Assembly: GCA_020622165.1 (NCBI GenBank)
Contig: JACNMN010000002.1
Location: 124,001 to 188,000 of the forward strand
DNA: 64,000 bases
From: Boseongicola sp. H5
GTDB lineage: Bacteria; Pseudomonadota; Alphaproteobacteria; Rhodobacterales; Rhodobacteraceae
Reading direction: 5' to 3'
Made by a program: the position numbers and the translations under genes. Below the pieces are notes generated by a model. The model was given only the letters and a program-made list of their open reading frames with translations. It searched no databases and was not told the origin of the DNA. Within the stretch, counting starts at the first letter, position 1. Each line of letters starts with the position of its first letter. This document shows positions 25,692 through 34,576 of the stretch, piece by piece.

Positions 25692-26356
25692 ACAAAACGG
25701 CTATTCGCGACGCGGCGACCATCATCATGTTGCGCGACGCGGAAACGCGCCCCCGCGTGCTGATGGGCCAGCGCGGCAGAACCGCCGCCTTCATGCCCTC
25801 GAAATTCGTCTTTCCGGGCGGCGCGGTCGACGCGGTCGACGCGACCATCCCGCTGGCGCGCGCGGCACGCGCCGAGATGGCGGCGCAACTGGCCGCCAAG
25901 GCAGAGGCGCCCGCAAATGCCGTGATCGCCGCGGCCACCCGCGAGCTTTGGGAGGAGACCGGCCTGCTTCTCGGGCGCACCGATGACCTGGCCAGTCGGC
26001 TGAACGCACCCCGCGGCTGGCGCGGCTATCTGGCAACCGGGCATCTTCCCGATGGTCCGACGCTGGAGTTCATCTTCCGCGCGATCACGCCGCCCGGACG
26101 CCCCCGGCGCTTCGATGCGCGGTTTTTCGTGGCCGATGCATCCGATCTGGCGAACGATCCCGATGATTTCAGCCGTGCCGAAGACGAGCTGAGCCACCTT
26201 CAATGGGTGCCGCTCGATACCGCGCGGGCCTTCGACATGCCGTTCATCACCGAGGTCGTGCTGGCGGAACTTGCCGCGCGGCTGAACGGTACCGCCCATC
26301 ACGGTGTGCCGTTTTTCAACAATGCCGACCGGATCAGCCGGTTCGAGCGTCTCTGA
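25664..26356 (+). CDS. NUDIX hydrolase
   Basis: 230 residues. The NUDIX box is seen as GGAVD followed by the long helix with ATRELWEETGLLLG, so the usual spacing is expanded by an insert rich in Ala, as in the NUDT19-like/CoA-pyrophosphatase-type family. Start ATG 25664 has GTGGGGA upstream and lies inside the end of the DUF983 gene. It would hydrolyse a nucleoside-diphosphate-linked substrate; specificity unknown. Confidence 0.85.
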   Translation: MGQADARLLDKTAIRDAATIIMLRDAETRPRVLMGQRGRTAAFMPSKFVFPGGAVDAVDATIPLARAARAEMAAQLAAKAEAPANAVIAAATRELWEETGLLLGRTDDLASRLNAPRGWRGYLATGHLPDGPTLEFIFRAITPPGRPRRFDARFFVADASDLANDPDDFSRAEDELSHLQWVPLDTARAFDMPFITEVVLAELAARLNGTAHHGVPFFNNADRISRFERL

Positions 26357-26417
26357 GCGCCGCCGACCCGCTCCGCGCCAGCAAACATGGCGGAACGCTC
26401 GTCGGCCGCCCTGTCCC

Positions 26418-27347
26418 TCAAACCCCGAACACACGCTCCCCGAAGCTCAGCCACAAGGGCATCGTGGCAAAGCTGAGCAGCGTCTGCATCGTGATCATCG
26501 CCGCCATCAGCGGTGCATCGCCGCCCAGCTGGCGCGCCAGCGTATAGGCCGCGACACCCGTGGGCAGCGCGCCATAAATCAGCGCGACCTGCGCGCTGAG
26601 CGGATCGAGGCCAAGCGCCAGCGCGGTCATCAGGATCGCGGCCGGGAAAACCACGATCTTGCCGAACGCGGCCAGCGCCATCGGTCCCGCCTCGGCGCGC
26701 AGCCCTTTCAGCTTCAGGTTCGCGCCCACGCAGAGAAGCATGATCGGCAGAGCCGCCTGCCCCAGCACGCTCAGGGTTTCGTGCAATACCGGGACCGCGC
26801 CGATACCGGCGGCGTTGAAGCCAAGAGCGGCCAGGATCGCAAGGATCAGCGGATTGGTTGCCAGTTGCCGGACCGCCGCGCGCGCCACGCCTCCGCCGGG
26901 CGGCCGCAACATCACCGCAAACAGGCTGATCGCGATCAGGTTCACGCCGGGGACCAGCACAGCCGCCCCCAGCACCGCCAATTGCAGTCCCGGCGCGCCG
27001 TAAAGCGCCTCTGCCACGGCGAGGGCCACGAAGGTGTTGAACCGGCAGGCCCCCTGCATCACCGATGTCCCGACCGCGCCGCCGCGGGCCAGCACCACCG
27101 CACCGATCAGGCCGATGACCACGCCGGCAAGGAAGCCCGCATAGAGCACGATGGCGAAACGGCCCAGCCCCGCCTCGCCCAGATCCGCAGTGGAGATACG
27201 GACGAAAAACAGGGCCGGCATCAGCACGAAATAGACCAGGCGATCGTTCAGATCCCAGAACTCATCGGATGGAATGCCACCCCGGCGGAGCGCGTAACCG
27301 GTGAGGATCAAAAGGAAAATCGGCGCGATGGAAAGGGCGATCATCAT
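26418..27347 (-). CDS. AEC family transporter (auxin efflux carrier-like)
   Basis: 309 residues with about ten hydrophobic segments. The N-terminal half has GVVIGLIGAVVLARGG and the C-terminal half TLSVLGQAALPIMLLCVGANLKLKG, a typical AEC block. Members export or import small organic acids such as malate or malonate. One base downstream of the EamA-type transporter gene, so probably co-transcribed. Substrate unknown. Confidence 0.88.
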   Translation of the reverse strand: MMIALSIAPIFLLILTGYALRRGGIPSDEFWDLNDRLVYFVLMPALFFVRISTADLGEAGLGRFAIVLYAGFLAGVVIGLIGAVVLARGGAVGTSVMQGACRFNTFVALAVAEALYGAPGLQLAVLGAAVLVPGVNLIAISLFAVMLRPPGGGVARAAVRQLATNPLILAILAALGFNAAGIGAVPVLHETLSVLGQAALPIMLLCVGANLKLKGLRAEAGPMALAAFGKIVVFPAAILMTALALGLDPLSAQVALIYGALPTGVAAYTLARQLGGDAPLMAAMITMQTLLSFATMPLWLSFGERVFGV

Positions 27348-27348
27348 C

Positions 27349-28260
27349 TCAGAGACTGCCCAGGAAGATCAGCCCGATCGAGGCCACGATCAACGCGATC
27401 CCCCAGATTTCCTTGGACGACGACCGTTCTTTCAACCAGAATACGGAAAACAGAAAGGTGAAGACCAGCTCGATCTGGCCCAGGGCCTTCACATAGGCCG
27501 CGGTTTGCAGGGTAAAGGCGGTGAACCAGCCCAGCGAGCCCAGCATGGAGGTGAGCCCGACCAGACCGGACAACCGCCAGCTTGCCAGCACCTTTGCGAT
27601 CTGCCCCCGTTCCCGCCAGGCGAGCCAGAGGCCAAGGGTCACGGTCTGCACCGCCGTCGCGGCCGCCAGCGTGAACGCCGCCCGCAGGAATACATCTCCC
27701 TCGGGCAGGGACAGGGATGCGCCGCGATACCCCACCGCCGAAATTCCGAACAAAAGGCCCGAGGCCAGCCCGTAGCCCGACGCCACGTTGAAGAGCCGCG
27801 CCCGCCACGGCAGCGCGATCTCTCCCTTCGGCGGATCAGACAGCAGCAAGACACCGATGAAACCGACCCCGATCGCCGCCACGACCGGGGGCGACACCGC
27901 CTCCCCCAGAATGACGAGGCCCAGGAGCGCGGTCAGGATCACCTCGGTCTTTTTCAGCGTGATGCCGACGGCAAAGTTCCGATGCGCGAACAGCGCCACG
28001 ACACACATCGTGGCCAGCATCTGCGCCATCGCGCCCAACACGACGAAAAGCCAGAACCGGGCGGCCGGCCCCGGCAGGTCCTGCCCCGACACGGACGCAT
28101 AGACCGCCACGAGGCCCGCCACCAGCGGAGCGGAATACAAGAACCGTGCCCAGGTTGCGCCGCCCGTCGACAGGGTCGTGACCTTCAGGTGCCGTTGCAG
28201 CAGAAACCGCAGGTTCTGCATGAAAGCGGCGAAGATGGTGACGGGGATCCATACGGGCAT
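27349..28260 (-). CDS. EamA/DMT family transporter
   Basis: 303 residues with ten hydrophobic segments in two EamA repeats. The second repeat ends with FSVFWLKERSSSKEIWGIALIVASIG, typical of the drug/metabolite transporter superfamily. Probably exports a metabolite. Located between the desaturase gene and the AEC transporter on the same strand. Confidence 0.88.
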   Translation of the reverse strand: MPVWIPVTIFAAFMQNLRFLLQRHLKVTTLSTGGATWARFLYSAPLVAGLVAVYASVSGQDLPGPAARFWLFVVLGAMAQMLATMCVVALFAHRNFAVGITLKKTEVILTALLGLVILGEAVSPPVVAAIGVGFIGVLLLSDPPKGEIALPWRARLFNVASGYGLASGLLFGISAVGYRGASLSLPEGDVFLRAAFTLAAATAVQTVTLGLWLAWRERGQIAKVLASWRLSGLVGLTSMLGSLGWFTAFTLQTAAYVKALGQIELVFTFLFSVFWLKERSSSKEIWGIALIVASIGLIFLGSL

Positions 28261-28297
28261 GGGCGCAGTCTTCGCGCCTATCGCCCGGGTCTACAAG

Positions 28298-29179
28298 TCA
28301 GTTTCGCGGCCAGAGCGGATGCGGCACCGGGTCCTTGGCGCGGAACAGGTGGCGCCGGAAAATCTGGCCGTAGGACCGGTAAAGATACCCGTCATTGCGT
28401 TGCAGATACCTGTCCTTGTCGGCGAAATACGTCTCCGGAAGCCGATACCACGGCAGGCGCGGGTGCATGTGATGCACCACGTGGAAGTTGTTGTTGAGAA
28501 ACAGGAAGGCCAGCACGCCCCGATCCTCGATGATCACGGTGCGCCCGCTGGCCCGGTCATGGGCGCGATGTTCCAGAAAAGTGCGGATCTTCAGGGTGGC
28601 AAGCCCGATATAGCAGGCCAGAAGATACGCCCAGAGCGGCAGGGGCGACACCCAGACCAGCGCCAGAACCGGCAGGATCGTCAGCGCATGCAGCCCCCAT
28701 GCCCGCAGCACGGTACGGTCGCCCCGCCGGATCTGCCGCCAGTCACCGGCCATGAAGGCGACCTGCGAGACGACGGGCCCCAGAAGCAGCCTCCCGATCA
28801 GCGTGTTGTTGGCAGACAGGATCGCGCGCACCGGGCCGGACAGCCGGTCCCAGACGGCGGGGTCCAGATAGTTGGTTTCCGGGTCGTCATAGGGATCGGT
28901 CAGATTGCTATCCAGGTGATGCTCCAGATGCATGTCGCGAAACCGGATGAAGGGAATGCACAGGTTCAGCGACGTGAAAACCGCCGCCTCGCTCAGCCCG
29001 CGATGGGCGAACGGGTGGCCATGGGTCACTTCATGCTGAAGCGAGGATTGCAGCGCGATGGTGAAAGCGGCGGCCAGAACGGCCAGCGGCAGCCAGATCG
29101 TCGGCAGCCAGAACACCGCCCCAAGCCAGCCCAGATAGCAAAGCACGATCAGCAAAACGGTCGGCCATTCGACGCGCAT
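28298..29179 (-). CDS. Membrane fatty acid desaturase family protein
   Basis: 293 residues with the three His boxes of diiron membrane desaturases: HEVTHGH near residue 49, HLEHH near 85 and HVVHH near 234. Hydrophobic segments between them put the diiron centre on the cytoplasmic face. It could desaturate or hydroxylate a lipid. Being divergent from an XRE regulator, it may be controlled by it. Not assigned to a specific positional activity. Confidence 0.88.
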   Translation of the reverse strand: MRVEWPTVLLIVLCYLGWLGAVFWLPTIWLPLAVLAAAFTIALQSSLQHEVTHGHPFAHRGLSEAAVFTSLNLCIPFIRFRDMHLEHHLDSNLTDPYDDPETNYLDPAVWDRLSGPVRAILSANNTLIGRLLLGPVVSQVAFMAGDWRQIRRGDRTVLRAWGLHALTILPVLALVWVSPLPLWAYLLACYIGLATLKIRTFLEHRAHDRASGRTVIIEDRGVLAFLFLNNNFHVVHHMHPRLPWYRLPETYFADKDRYLQRNDGYLYRSYGQIFRRHLFRAKDPVPHPLWPRN

Positions 29180-29287
29180 TCAGTCTCCGATGTCATAAGT
29201 ACGGCATCCCCAGCCGCATGAGATGTGCCTAACAGGCCTTGCGTTTCACCGGCAGTCCGGGTTTTCTCAGCAGAAATCCAACAAAGG

Positions 29288-29298
29288 TGATAATATCA
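29288..29298. promoter_or_regulatory. Palindrome TGATAATATCA before the XRE regulator gene
   Basis: A perfect 11-bp palindrome centred on A, ending four bases before the start codon at 29303. Its position suits autorepression by the XRE protein. It lies in the region shared with the divergent desaturase gene. Confidence 0.4.
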
Positions 29299-29302
29299 AA
29301 CA

Positions 29303-30169
29303 ATGATGGATGTATCCGACAAACGCCAACGCGCCTCCCTGTTCCGGGAGCGCCTTGCCGCGGCTCTGACGGCGTCCGGTCTGTCGCGCGCCGCGCTGTC
29401 GCGCGCAACCTCGGTCGACCGCTCCACCATCACGCAGCTTCTGATGGCCGAGGATGCGCGGATGCCCGGCGGCCATCTGGTTGCCTCCGCGGCCCAGGCG
29501 CTTGGCGTGTCGGCGGACTGGCTTCTCGGCCTCACCGACCGGCCGGAACTCGCAGGCGACATCCTGGCCACCAGCATGTCGCTGACCGAAACCAACCGCT
29601 CCAGCGCCATCGACGACCAGATCTTCGCGTGGCACGAAGAGGCGGCGGGCTACAAAATCCGCCATGTCCCCGCAACCTTGCCGGACATGCTCAAGACCCA
29701 TGGTCTCATGCGGTGGGAGTATACGCCGACCATGAACCGCCGTCCGGATCAGGCCATCGGCGCGGCCGAGGCGCGGCTGGACTGGATGCGCGGCAGCCAG
29801 AGCGATTACGAGATCGCACTTCCGATCCACGAGTTGGAATGCTTCGCCCTGGGTCAGGGCTATTACACCGGCCTCAGCGCCCAGTTGCGGCGGCAACAGA
29901 TCGACTGGCTGATCGAGGTCTACGATCAGGTCTACCCACGCCTGCGCCTGTTCATCTTCGATGCCCATCGGGTGTTTTCCGCCCCCGTCACGGTCTTCGG
30001 GCCGAAGATGGCGGTGATCTACATGGGCCGCCATTACGTGGCCTTCCGCGACCGCGACCGGGTCCGTGGCGTGACCGAACATTTCGACTGGCTGATCCGT
30101 GAAAGCTTGGCCTCGGCCCGGCAGATCCCGAAAATCCTGACGGCGCTGCGGCACCGGGTGGAGGACTAG
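29303..30169 (+). CDS. XRE-type helix-turn-helix regulator with large C-terminal domain
   Basis: 288 residues. A helix-turn-helix of XRE type occupies residues 10-75 (LSRAALSRATSVDRSTITQLL). The remaining 200 residues, about 100-288, are not a domain I recognise. They contain a globular segment with DYEIALPIHELECFALGQGYY and FGPKMAVIYMGRHYVAF, possibly a ligand or interaction domain. Divergent from the desaturase gene. Its stop overlaps the convergent fusion gene by four bases. Confidence 0.82.
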   Translation: MMDVSDKRQRASLFRERLAAALTASGLSRAALSRATSVDRSTITQLLMAEDARMPGGHLVASAAQALGVSADWLLGLTDRPELAGDILATSMSLTETNRSSAIDDQIFAWHEEAAGYKIRHVPATLPDMLKTHGLMRWEYTPTMNRRPDQAIGAAEARLDWMRGSQSDYEIALPIHELECFALGQGYYTGLSAQLRRQQIDWLIEVYDQVYPRLRLFIFDAHRVFSAPVTVFGPKMAVIYMGRHYVAFRDRDRVRGVTEHFDWLIRESLASARQIPKILTALRHRVED

Positions 30170-31299
30170 CGCGGGTCCCCCACCGCGCGGCCCATGCCCT
30201 CGGGCGCGGGCAGGCCGGCATGGGCCTGCGTCGCGCGTGCCAGAACGGCCCCCACATCCGCGCGCGGCGCGGCCGGGCGCCGGGTGGCAAGATCCACATG
30301 GAGCAGCATCTGTTCCCCCGTCGCGACCAGCGCGCCGCGGCTCCGCATCTCGTGCCAGACATGCAGGCGCTTGCCACCGCCGTCGATGACCCGGGTGGTC
30401 ACCACGATCCGGGTGCCGATATCGACCTCGCCCAGATGGCGGATATGGGTCTCCACCGTGAAAACGCTGTGGCCCTGAGCCACGCAGTCCGCATCCATCC
30501 CGGCCCAGAGCAGCAGACGGTCGGTCGCGTGGGAAAAGGCCGTCAGGTAATGCGCCTCGTTCATGTGGCCGTTGTAATCCACCCAATCGGGCGGCACCTG
30601 CCGGTCCAGTGTCACGGGCGGCTGGCCCAGATCCGGCATGCTCGGGGCAAGGGCGCTTTCATGATCCGCAAGGGCCGCGCCCAAACCCGGGTCGTTGCGG
30701 GATTTCAACGCGCGCAGAACCGCCACCACCGTGCCCGGATCGCCATCGGGCAGAACCTCGGCCAGTCCATCCGCATCCAGAACCATCCCGATCCCGGCCA
30801 GTACGGCCTTGGCCTTGGCCAGCAGATCCGGGGCCACGACTGCGCCGCCTTCGACCCTGACCTGCGGGAACAGCCAGACCGGCGCCCGCCCCGAAACGGC
30901 GACGATCTGCGCCGGGCGCGGGGCGCAGCCCTGCAAATCCTCCACGCTCAGCGTCTCCGAGGTTCCGGCGATGACCACGTCGGGGCCGACGCCGGCCTGC
31001 ACGGCCTGATACATCTTGCGTTTCAGCGAGACCCGGTCGGGCAGCCCGTCCTGCACCCAGTCGACCCCGCTGACCGCTTCGGCCAGACTGTCGTGATAGC
31101 TCACCTCTTCCACGGGCGGCAGCGCCACGTCGTAAAGCGCGGGCAGGCTCCCGGCGGCGGCGGACAGCGCATCGGCCATGCGCGCCGCGGCACCCGGTTC
31201 AGGGTCGAAAACGCGCACCTGCCATCCCATCAATGCAAACCGCGCCGCCCAGGCACAGCCGCTCGTCCCGGCGCCCAAAAGCGCCATTCGGCCTGTCAT
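30166..31299 (-). CDS. Shortened carnitine 3-dehydrogenase-like / thioesterase fusion
   Basis: 377 residues. Residues 1-175 are a Rossmann domain like L-carnitine dehydrogenase, with NAD motif GAGTSG at 10-15. Residues 232-377 are a hot-dog thioesterase (WVDYNGHMNEAHYL, then THIRHL). Known fusions are about 480-500 residues, with a helical dehydrogenase domain between these parts. Here only about 50 residues separate them. The catalytic block of the family, HPFNP, is replaced by SGRAP at 136-140. Dehydrogenase activity is therefore doubtful, while the thioesterase looks intact. ATG 31299 follows GGGGGGAAG. Confidence 0.82.
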   Translation of the reverse strand: MTGRMALLGAGTSGCAWAARFALMGWQVRVFDPEPGAAARMADALSAAAGSLPALYDVALPPVEEVSYHDSLAEAVSGVDWVQDGLPDRVSLKRKMYQAVQAGVGPDVVIAGTSETLSVEDLQGCAPRPAQIVAVSGRAPVWLFPQVRVEGGAVVAPDLLAKAKAVLAGIGMVLDADGLAEVLPDGDPGTVVAVLRALKSRNDPGLGAALADHESALAPSMPDLGQPPVTLDRQVPPDWVDYNGHMNEAHYLTAFSHATDRLLLWAGMDADCVAQGHSVFTVETHIRHLGEVDIGTRIVVTTRVIDGGGKRLHVWHEMRSRGALVATGEQMLLHVDLATRRPAAPRADVGAVLARATQAHAGLPAPEGMGRAVGDPR

Positions 31300-31352
31300 G
31301 CTTCCCCCCGTTCGCGTGACCTGCGGGCACAGTAACCCGCCCGGGGCGGGGC

Positions 31353-32399
31353 TCAATAGGGCATGGGAATCGCGCGGTGGGTGGTGTTGATTTCGGCCAA
31401 CACTTCTTCGGAGAGTGTCACGTCCAGCCCGTTCAGAATATGCCGCAACTGATCGCTGTTCGTGGCGCCGAAAATCGACGAGACGGGAAACGGCCGGGAC
31501 ACGGTGAAGGCTAGCGCCATATGGATCGGGTCGAGCCCGTGGCGCGCCGCGATGTCCTGATAGGCGGCCACCGCCTCAAACGCGCGGTCGGTCTTCCGCC
31601 CGCCCAGATTTTCCACCAGCGACATGCGTGAGCCATCGGGCACCGCGCCATGCTGATACTTTCCGGTCAGAAGCCCCGCGCCAAGCGGCGAAAACGCCAG
31701 CAGGGTCACATTCTCGTTCACCGCCAGTTCCGCCAGGTCGGAGTCGTACTGTCGGCACAGCAGCGAATACTCGTTCTGGATCGACGCAATACGGGGCAGC
31801 CCCCGCTCCTCGCTCAGCCGCAGCCATTGGGCCGTGCCCCATGCGCTGTCATTGGACAGCGCCAGATGGCCCAGCTTGCCGGCGGCCACCAGCCCGTCCG
31901 CGGCCTCCAGAATGTCGGCCATATGGGCCAGCGTTGCGGCCTTGTCCTGCCCTGACGGGTCATAGTCCCAGATCTGGCGGAAATGATAGCTGCCACGATT
32001 GGGCCAATGCATCTGATAAAGGTCGATCCGGTCGGTTTTCAGCCGTTTCAGCGAGGCCTCGAACGCCTCAAGAAACGTCTCGCCGGTAATGTCCTGCCCC
32101 ATGCGCACGAAGCTGTCGTTGCGCCCGCTGATCTTGGTGGCGATCACCAGATCGGCGCGGCGGTGCGGGTTGGCGGCAAGCCAGTTGCCCAGTATCTCCT
32201 CCGTCCGGCCGACCGTCTCGGCGCGGGCCGGGTTCACCGGATACATCTCGGCGGTGTCGACGATGTTGATCCCGGCCTCCAGCGCCATGTCCATCTGCCG
32301 GTGGGCGTCCTGTTCCGGGGTCTGGTTTCCCCATGTCATCGTGCCAAGGCAGTAATCGGTGATCCGGGTCTCGCTTTGGCCCAGGGCAATATGTTTCAT
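31353..32399 (-). CDS. Aldo/keto reductase (Tas-like)
   Basis: 348 residues of the NADPH-dependent aldo/keto reductase superfamily, Tas-like. The catalytic tetrad is seen as Asp and Tyr in NIVDTAEMYP, Lys in IATKISG and His in YQMHWPNRG. Located 53 bases from the fusion gene on the same strand. Substrate unknown; probably a carbonyl reductase. Confidence 0.9.
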   Translation of the reverse strand: MKHIALGQSETRITDYCLGTMTWGNQTPEQDAHRQMDMALEAGINIVDTAEMYPVNPARAETVGRTEEILGNWLAANPHRRADLVIATKISGRNDSFVRMGQDITGETFLEAFEASLKRLKTDRIDLYQMHWPNRGSYHFRQIWDYDPSGQDKAATLAHMADILEAADGLVAAGKLGHLALSNDSAWGTAQWLRLSEERGLPRIASIQNEYSLLCRQYDSDLAELAVNENVTLLAFSPLGAGLLTGKYQHGAVPDGSRMSLVENLGGRKTDRAFEAVAAYQDIAARHGLDPIHMALAFTVSRPFPVSSIFGATNSDQLRHILNGLDVTLSEEVLAEINTTHRAIPMPY

Positions 32400-32499
32400 C
32401 TTCCAGAAATCCTTTCGGCAATCCGGTGACAGAGGTAACCGGCCCGGCGCCGAGGGCAAGGCGAAACCGGGGTGCCCGGCCCCGTGGGCTCGGGCAACA

Positions 32500-32537
32500 G
32501 GTTACGAAAAAACGGAAACCCGCGGTTTTTCGTAACC
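32500..32537. promoter_or_regulatory. Perfect 12-bp inverted repeat between divergent AKR and MFS genes
   Basis: GGTTACGAAAAA (32500-32511) and TTTTTCGTAACC (32526-32537) are exact inverse complements around a 14-base spacer. It is the only strong structure in the 224-base gap. As DNA it could be an operator; as RNA it would be a long hairpin in the MFS leader. The A/T tracts lie inside the arms, so it is not a standard terminator. Confidence 0.5.
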
Positions 32538-32623
32538 CATCCAGATCCGTCGGGTGACCGACCGAGAGGCCAATTGCGACATCGCAAAAGACGCAAACCC
32601 GCCAGATCGCCCCGGCCCCCCGT

Positions 32624-33871
32624 GTGACGGTGCCCCAAAACCAAACCTCCGGTCTCATGCGCCTGATCCTGTCGTTCACCGCCCTCTTCCTTTCGGTCAT
32701 CCTTCTGCAACTCAGCTCGGGCGGGGTCGGCCCGCTGGATGTGCTCTCGGGCAGTGCGCTCGGCTTCAGCAACGGACAGATCGGGCTTCTGGGGTCCGCC
32801 CATTTTCTCGGATTCTTCATCGGCTGCTGGTGGGCGCCGCGCCTGATGGGTTCGGTCGGGCATTCGCGGGCCTTCGCGGCCTTCACCGCGACCGGCGCCA
32901 TCGGGCTGCTGGCGCATATGCTGGTGATCGACCCCTATGCCTGGGCGCTGATGCGGGTCGCCTCGGGGCTGTGCATCGCGGGCTGCTACACGGTGATCGA
33001 AGCATGGCTGCAATCCAAGGTGACCAATGACACGAGGGGCCGGGCCATGGGGGTCTACCGGATGGTGGATACTGGCGGCTCGCTCGTGGCCCAGCTTCTG
33101 ATCGGCGTGCTCGCACCGGCCTCCTATGTCTCCTACAACATTCTGGCGATCCTGTGTTGTGCCGCGCTTCTGCCGCTGACCCTGACCACCATGTCGCAAC
33201 CGAAAACGCCCGAGGCGCCCCGGCTGCGCCCGGGTCTGGCCTGGCGCCTCTCCCCCCTCGCTGTCGCGGGCGTGCTTGTCGCCGGTCTCAGCGGCGCCGG
33301 GTTTCGCATGATCGGCCCGCTATACGGGCAGGAGGTCGGCCTTGCCGCTAGCCAGATCGGCTATTTTCTGGCCGCGTTCGTTCTGGGCGGCGCACTGATG
33401 CAACTGCCCGCAGGCTGGCTGGCCGACCGCTATGACCGCCGGTGGGTGCTGATCTGGTTTTCCGCCGCGGCAATCCTCGCCAGCGGCATCACCGTGGCGC
33501 TCGCCGGTCAGGGCACGGTCGCGATATTTGCGGGCGCGCTTCTGTTTGGCGGGCTGACCTTTCCGATCTACTCGATCTCGGCGGCCCATGCCCATGACTG
33601 GGCCGACGATACGCAGAGGGTGGAATTGTCGGCCGCGCTCATGTTCTTCTATGCCACGGGCGCCATCGTGGCGCCGCTTGCCAGTTCGGCCCTGATCACC
33701 GTGTTCGGACCCTCGGCGCTCTTCACCTTCATCGCGGCGGGCCATGTGGTGCTGGTTGTCTTCGGGCTGATCCGCATGCGCCGGCGCACGGGCGCGGAAA
33801 CCCGAAAACCCTATGTCTGGATTCCGCGCACCTCCTTTCAGGTGGGCCGCCTGTTCCGGCGCCCTCGCTAA
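32624..33871 (+). CDS. MFS transporter
   Basis: 415 residues with twelve hydrophobic segments. GWLADRYDRRWVLIW in the second half matches the MFS loop motif, and VIEAWLQSKVTNDTRGRAMG is typical of the YcaD/CsbX-like group. The GTG at 32624 and the ATG at 32657 are both plausible starts. It is preceded by the strong inverted repeat at 32500-32537. Substrate unknown. Confidence 0.85.
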   Translation: MTVPQNQTSGLMRLILSFTALFLSVILLQLSSGGVGPLDVLSGSALGFSNGQIGLLGSAHFLGFFIGCWWAPRLMGSVGHSRAFAAFTATGAIGLLAHMLVIDPYAWALMRVASGLCIAGCYTVIEAWLQSKVTNDTRGRAMGVYRMVDTGGSLVAQLLIGVLAPASYVSYNILAILCCAALLPLTLTTMSQPKTPEAPRLRPGLAWRLSPLAVAGVLVAGLSGAGFRMIGPLYGQEVGLAASQIGYFLAAFVLGGALMQLPAGWLADRYDRRWVLIWFSAAAILASGITVALAGQGTVAIFAGALLFGGLTFPIYSISAAHAHDWADDTQRVELSAALMFFYATGAIVAPLASSALITVFGPSALFTFIAAGHVVLVVFGLIRMRRRTGAETRKPYVWIPRTSFQVGRLFRRPR

Positions 33872-33942
33872 GGCGTGACGCGACAGGGCCGCGATCGGTG
33901 CTATACTGCGGCGTCCACCACCCGGGGCGGAGCGACGGACCC

Positions 33943-34512
33943 ATGACCTCCCTGATCGCGGCAATCGCCCTTGTTCTTCTGCCGCTGGCCGCGCTGGCCG
34001 ATCCGGTCCGGTACCTGCTGGAGCCCGACCGCTCCACCGTGGGCTTCACCTACAGCTTCGGCGACGGCTCGGACGATGGCACGATGCCCGTACTGGGCGC
34101 CGATCTGCTGGTCGATCTGGACACACCCTCCCGGTCGCAGGTTGACGTGACCGTGAATGTGCGCGGCGCGCGCACCGGTTTCTTTCTCGCGACCGAGGCG
34201 CTGCGAAGCGCGCAGGTGCTGGACGCGGCCACCTATCCCACGATCCGGTTCCGCTCCACCCGCGTCACCGCCGAAGGGACCGGTGCGCGGATCGACGGGG
34301 AGTTCACCATCCGCGGCGTCACCCGGCCCGCAACGCTGACGGCGCAATTCTATCGCCAGCAGGGAACCGTGCCCGGAGATCGCGACAGGCTGTCGATCTA
34401 TCTGACAGGTTCGGTCAGCCGCTCCGCATTCGGGGCATCGGGCTTTGCCGCAGAGGTGGGCGATCGGGTCGATCTGCGCATCCTGGCCCGCATTCGCCGC
34501 GAGGGCACCTAG
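33943..34512 (+). CDS. YceI family periplasmic protein
   Basis: 189 residues. The signal peptide ([15 protein letters not shown]) supports ATG 33943. The mature part is a YceI lipocalin-like barrel with [16 protein letters not shown] at the start and the signature [11 protein letters not shown] and [12 protein letters not shown]. YceI proteins bind isoprenoid-like lipids in the periplasm. It sits 64 bases upstream of metG on the same strand. Confidence 0.92.
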   Translation: MTSLIAAIALVLLPLAALADPVRYLLEPDRSTVGFTYSFGDGSDDGTMPVLGADLLVDLDTPSRSQVDVTVNVRGARTGFFLATEALRSAQVLDAATYPTIRFRSTRVTAEGTGARIDGEFTIRGVTRPATLTAQFYRQQGTVPGDRDRLSIYLTGSVSRSAFGASGFAAEVGDRVDLRILARIRREGT

Positions 34513-34576
34513 CGCCGCTGGTCCTTGGCCCGACCTTGGGTTAAATGGGCTGCAAACGGCGGACAAGGTACACGGA

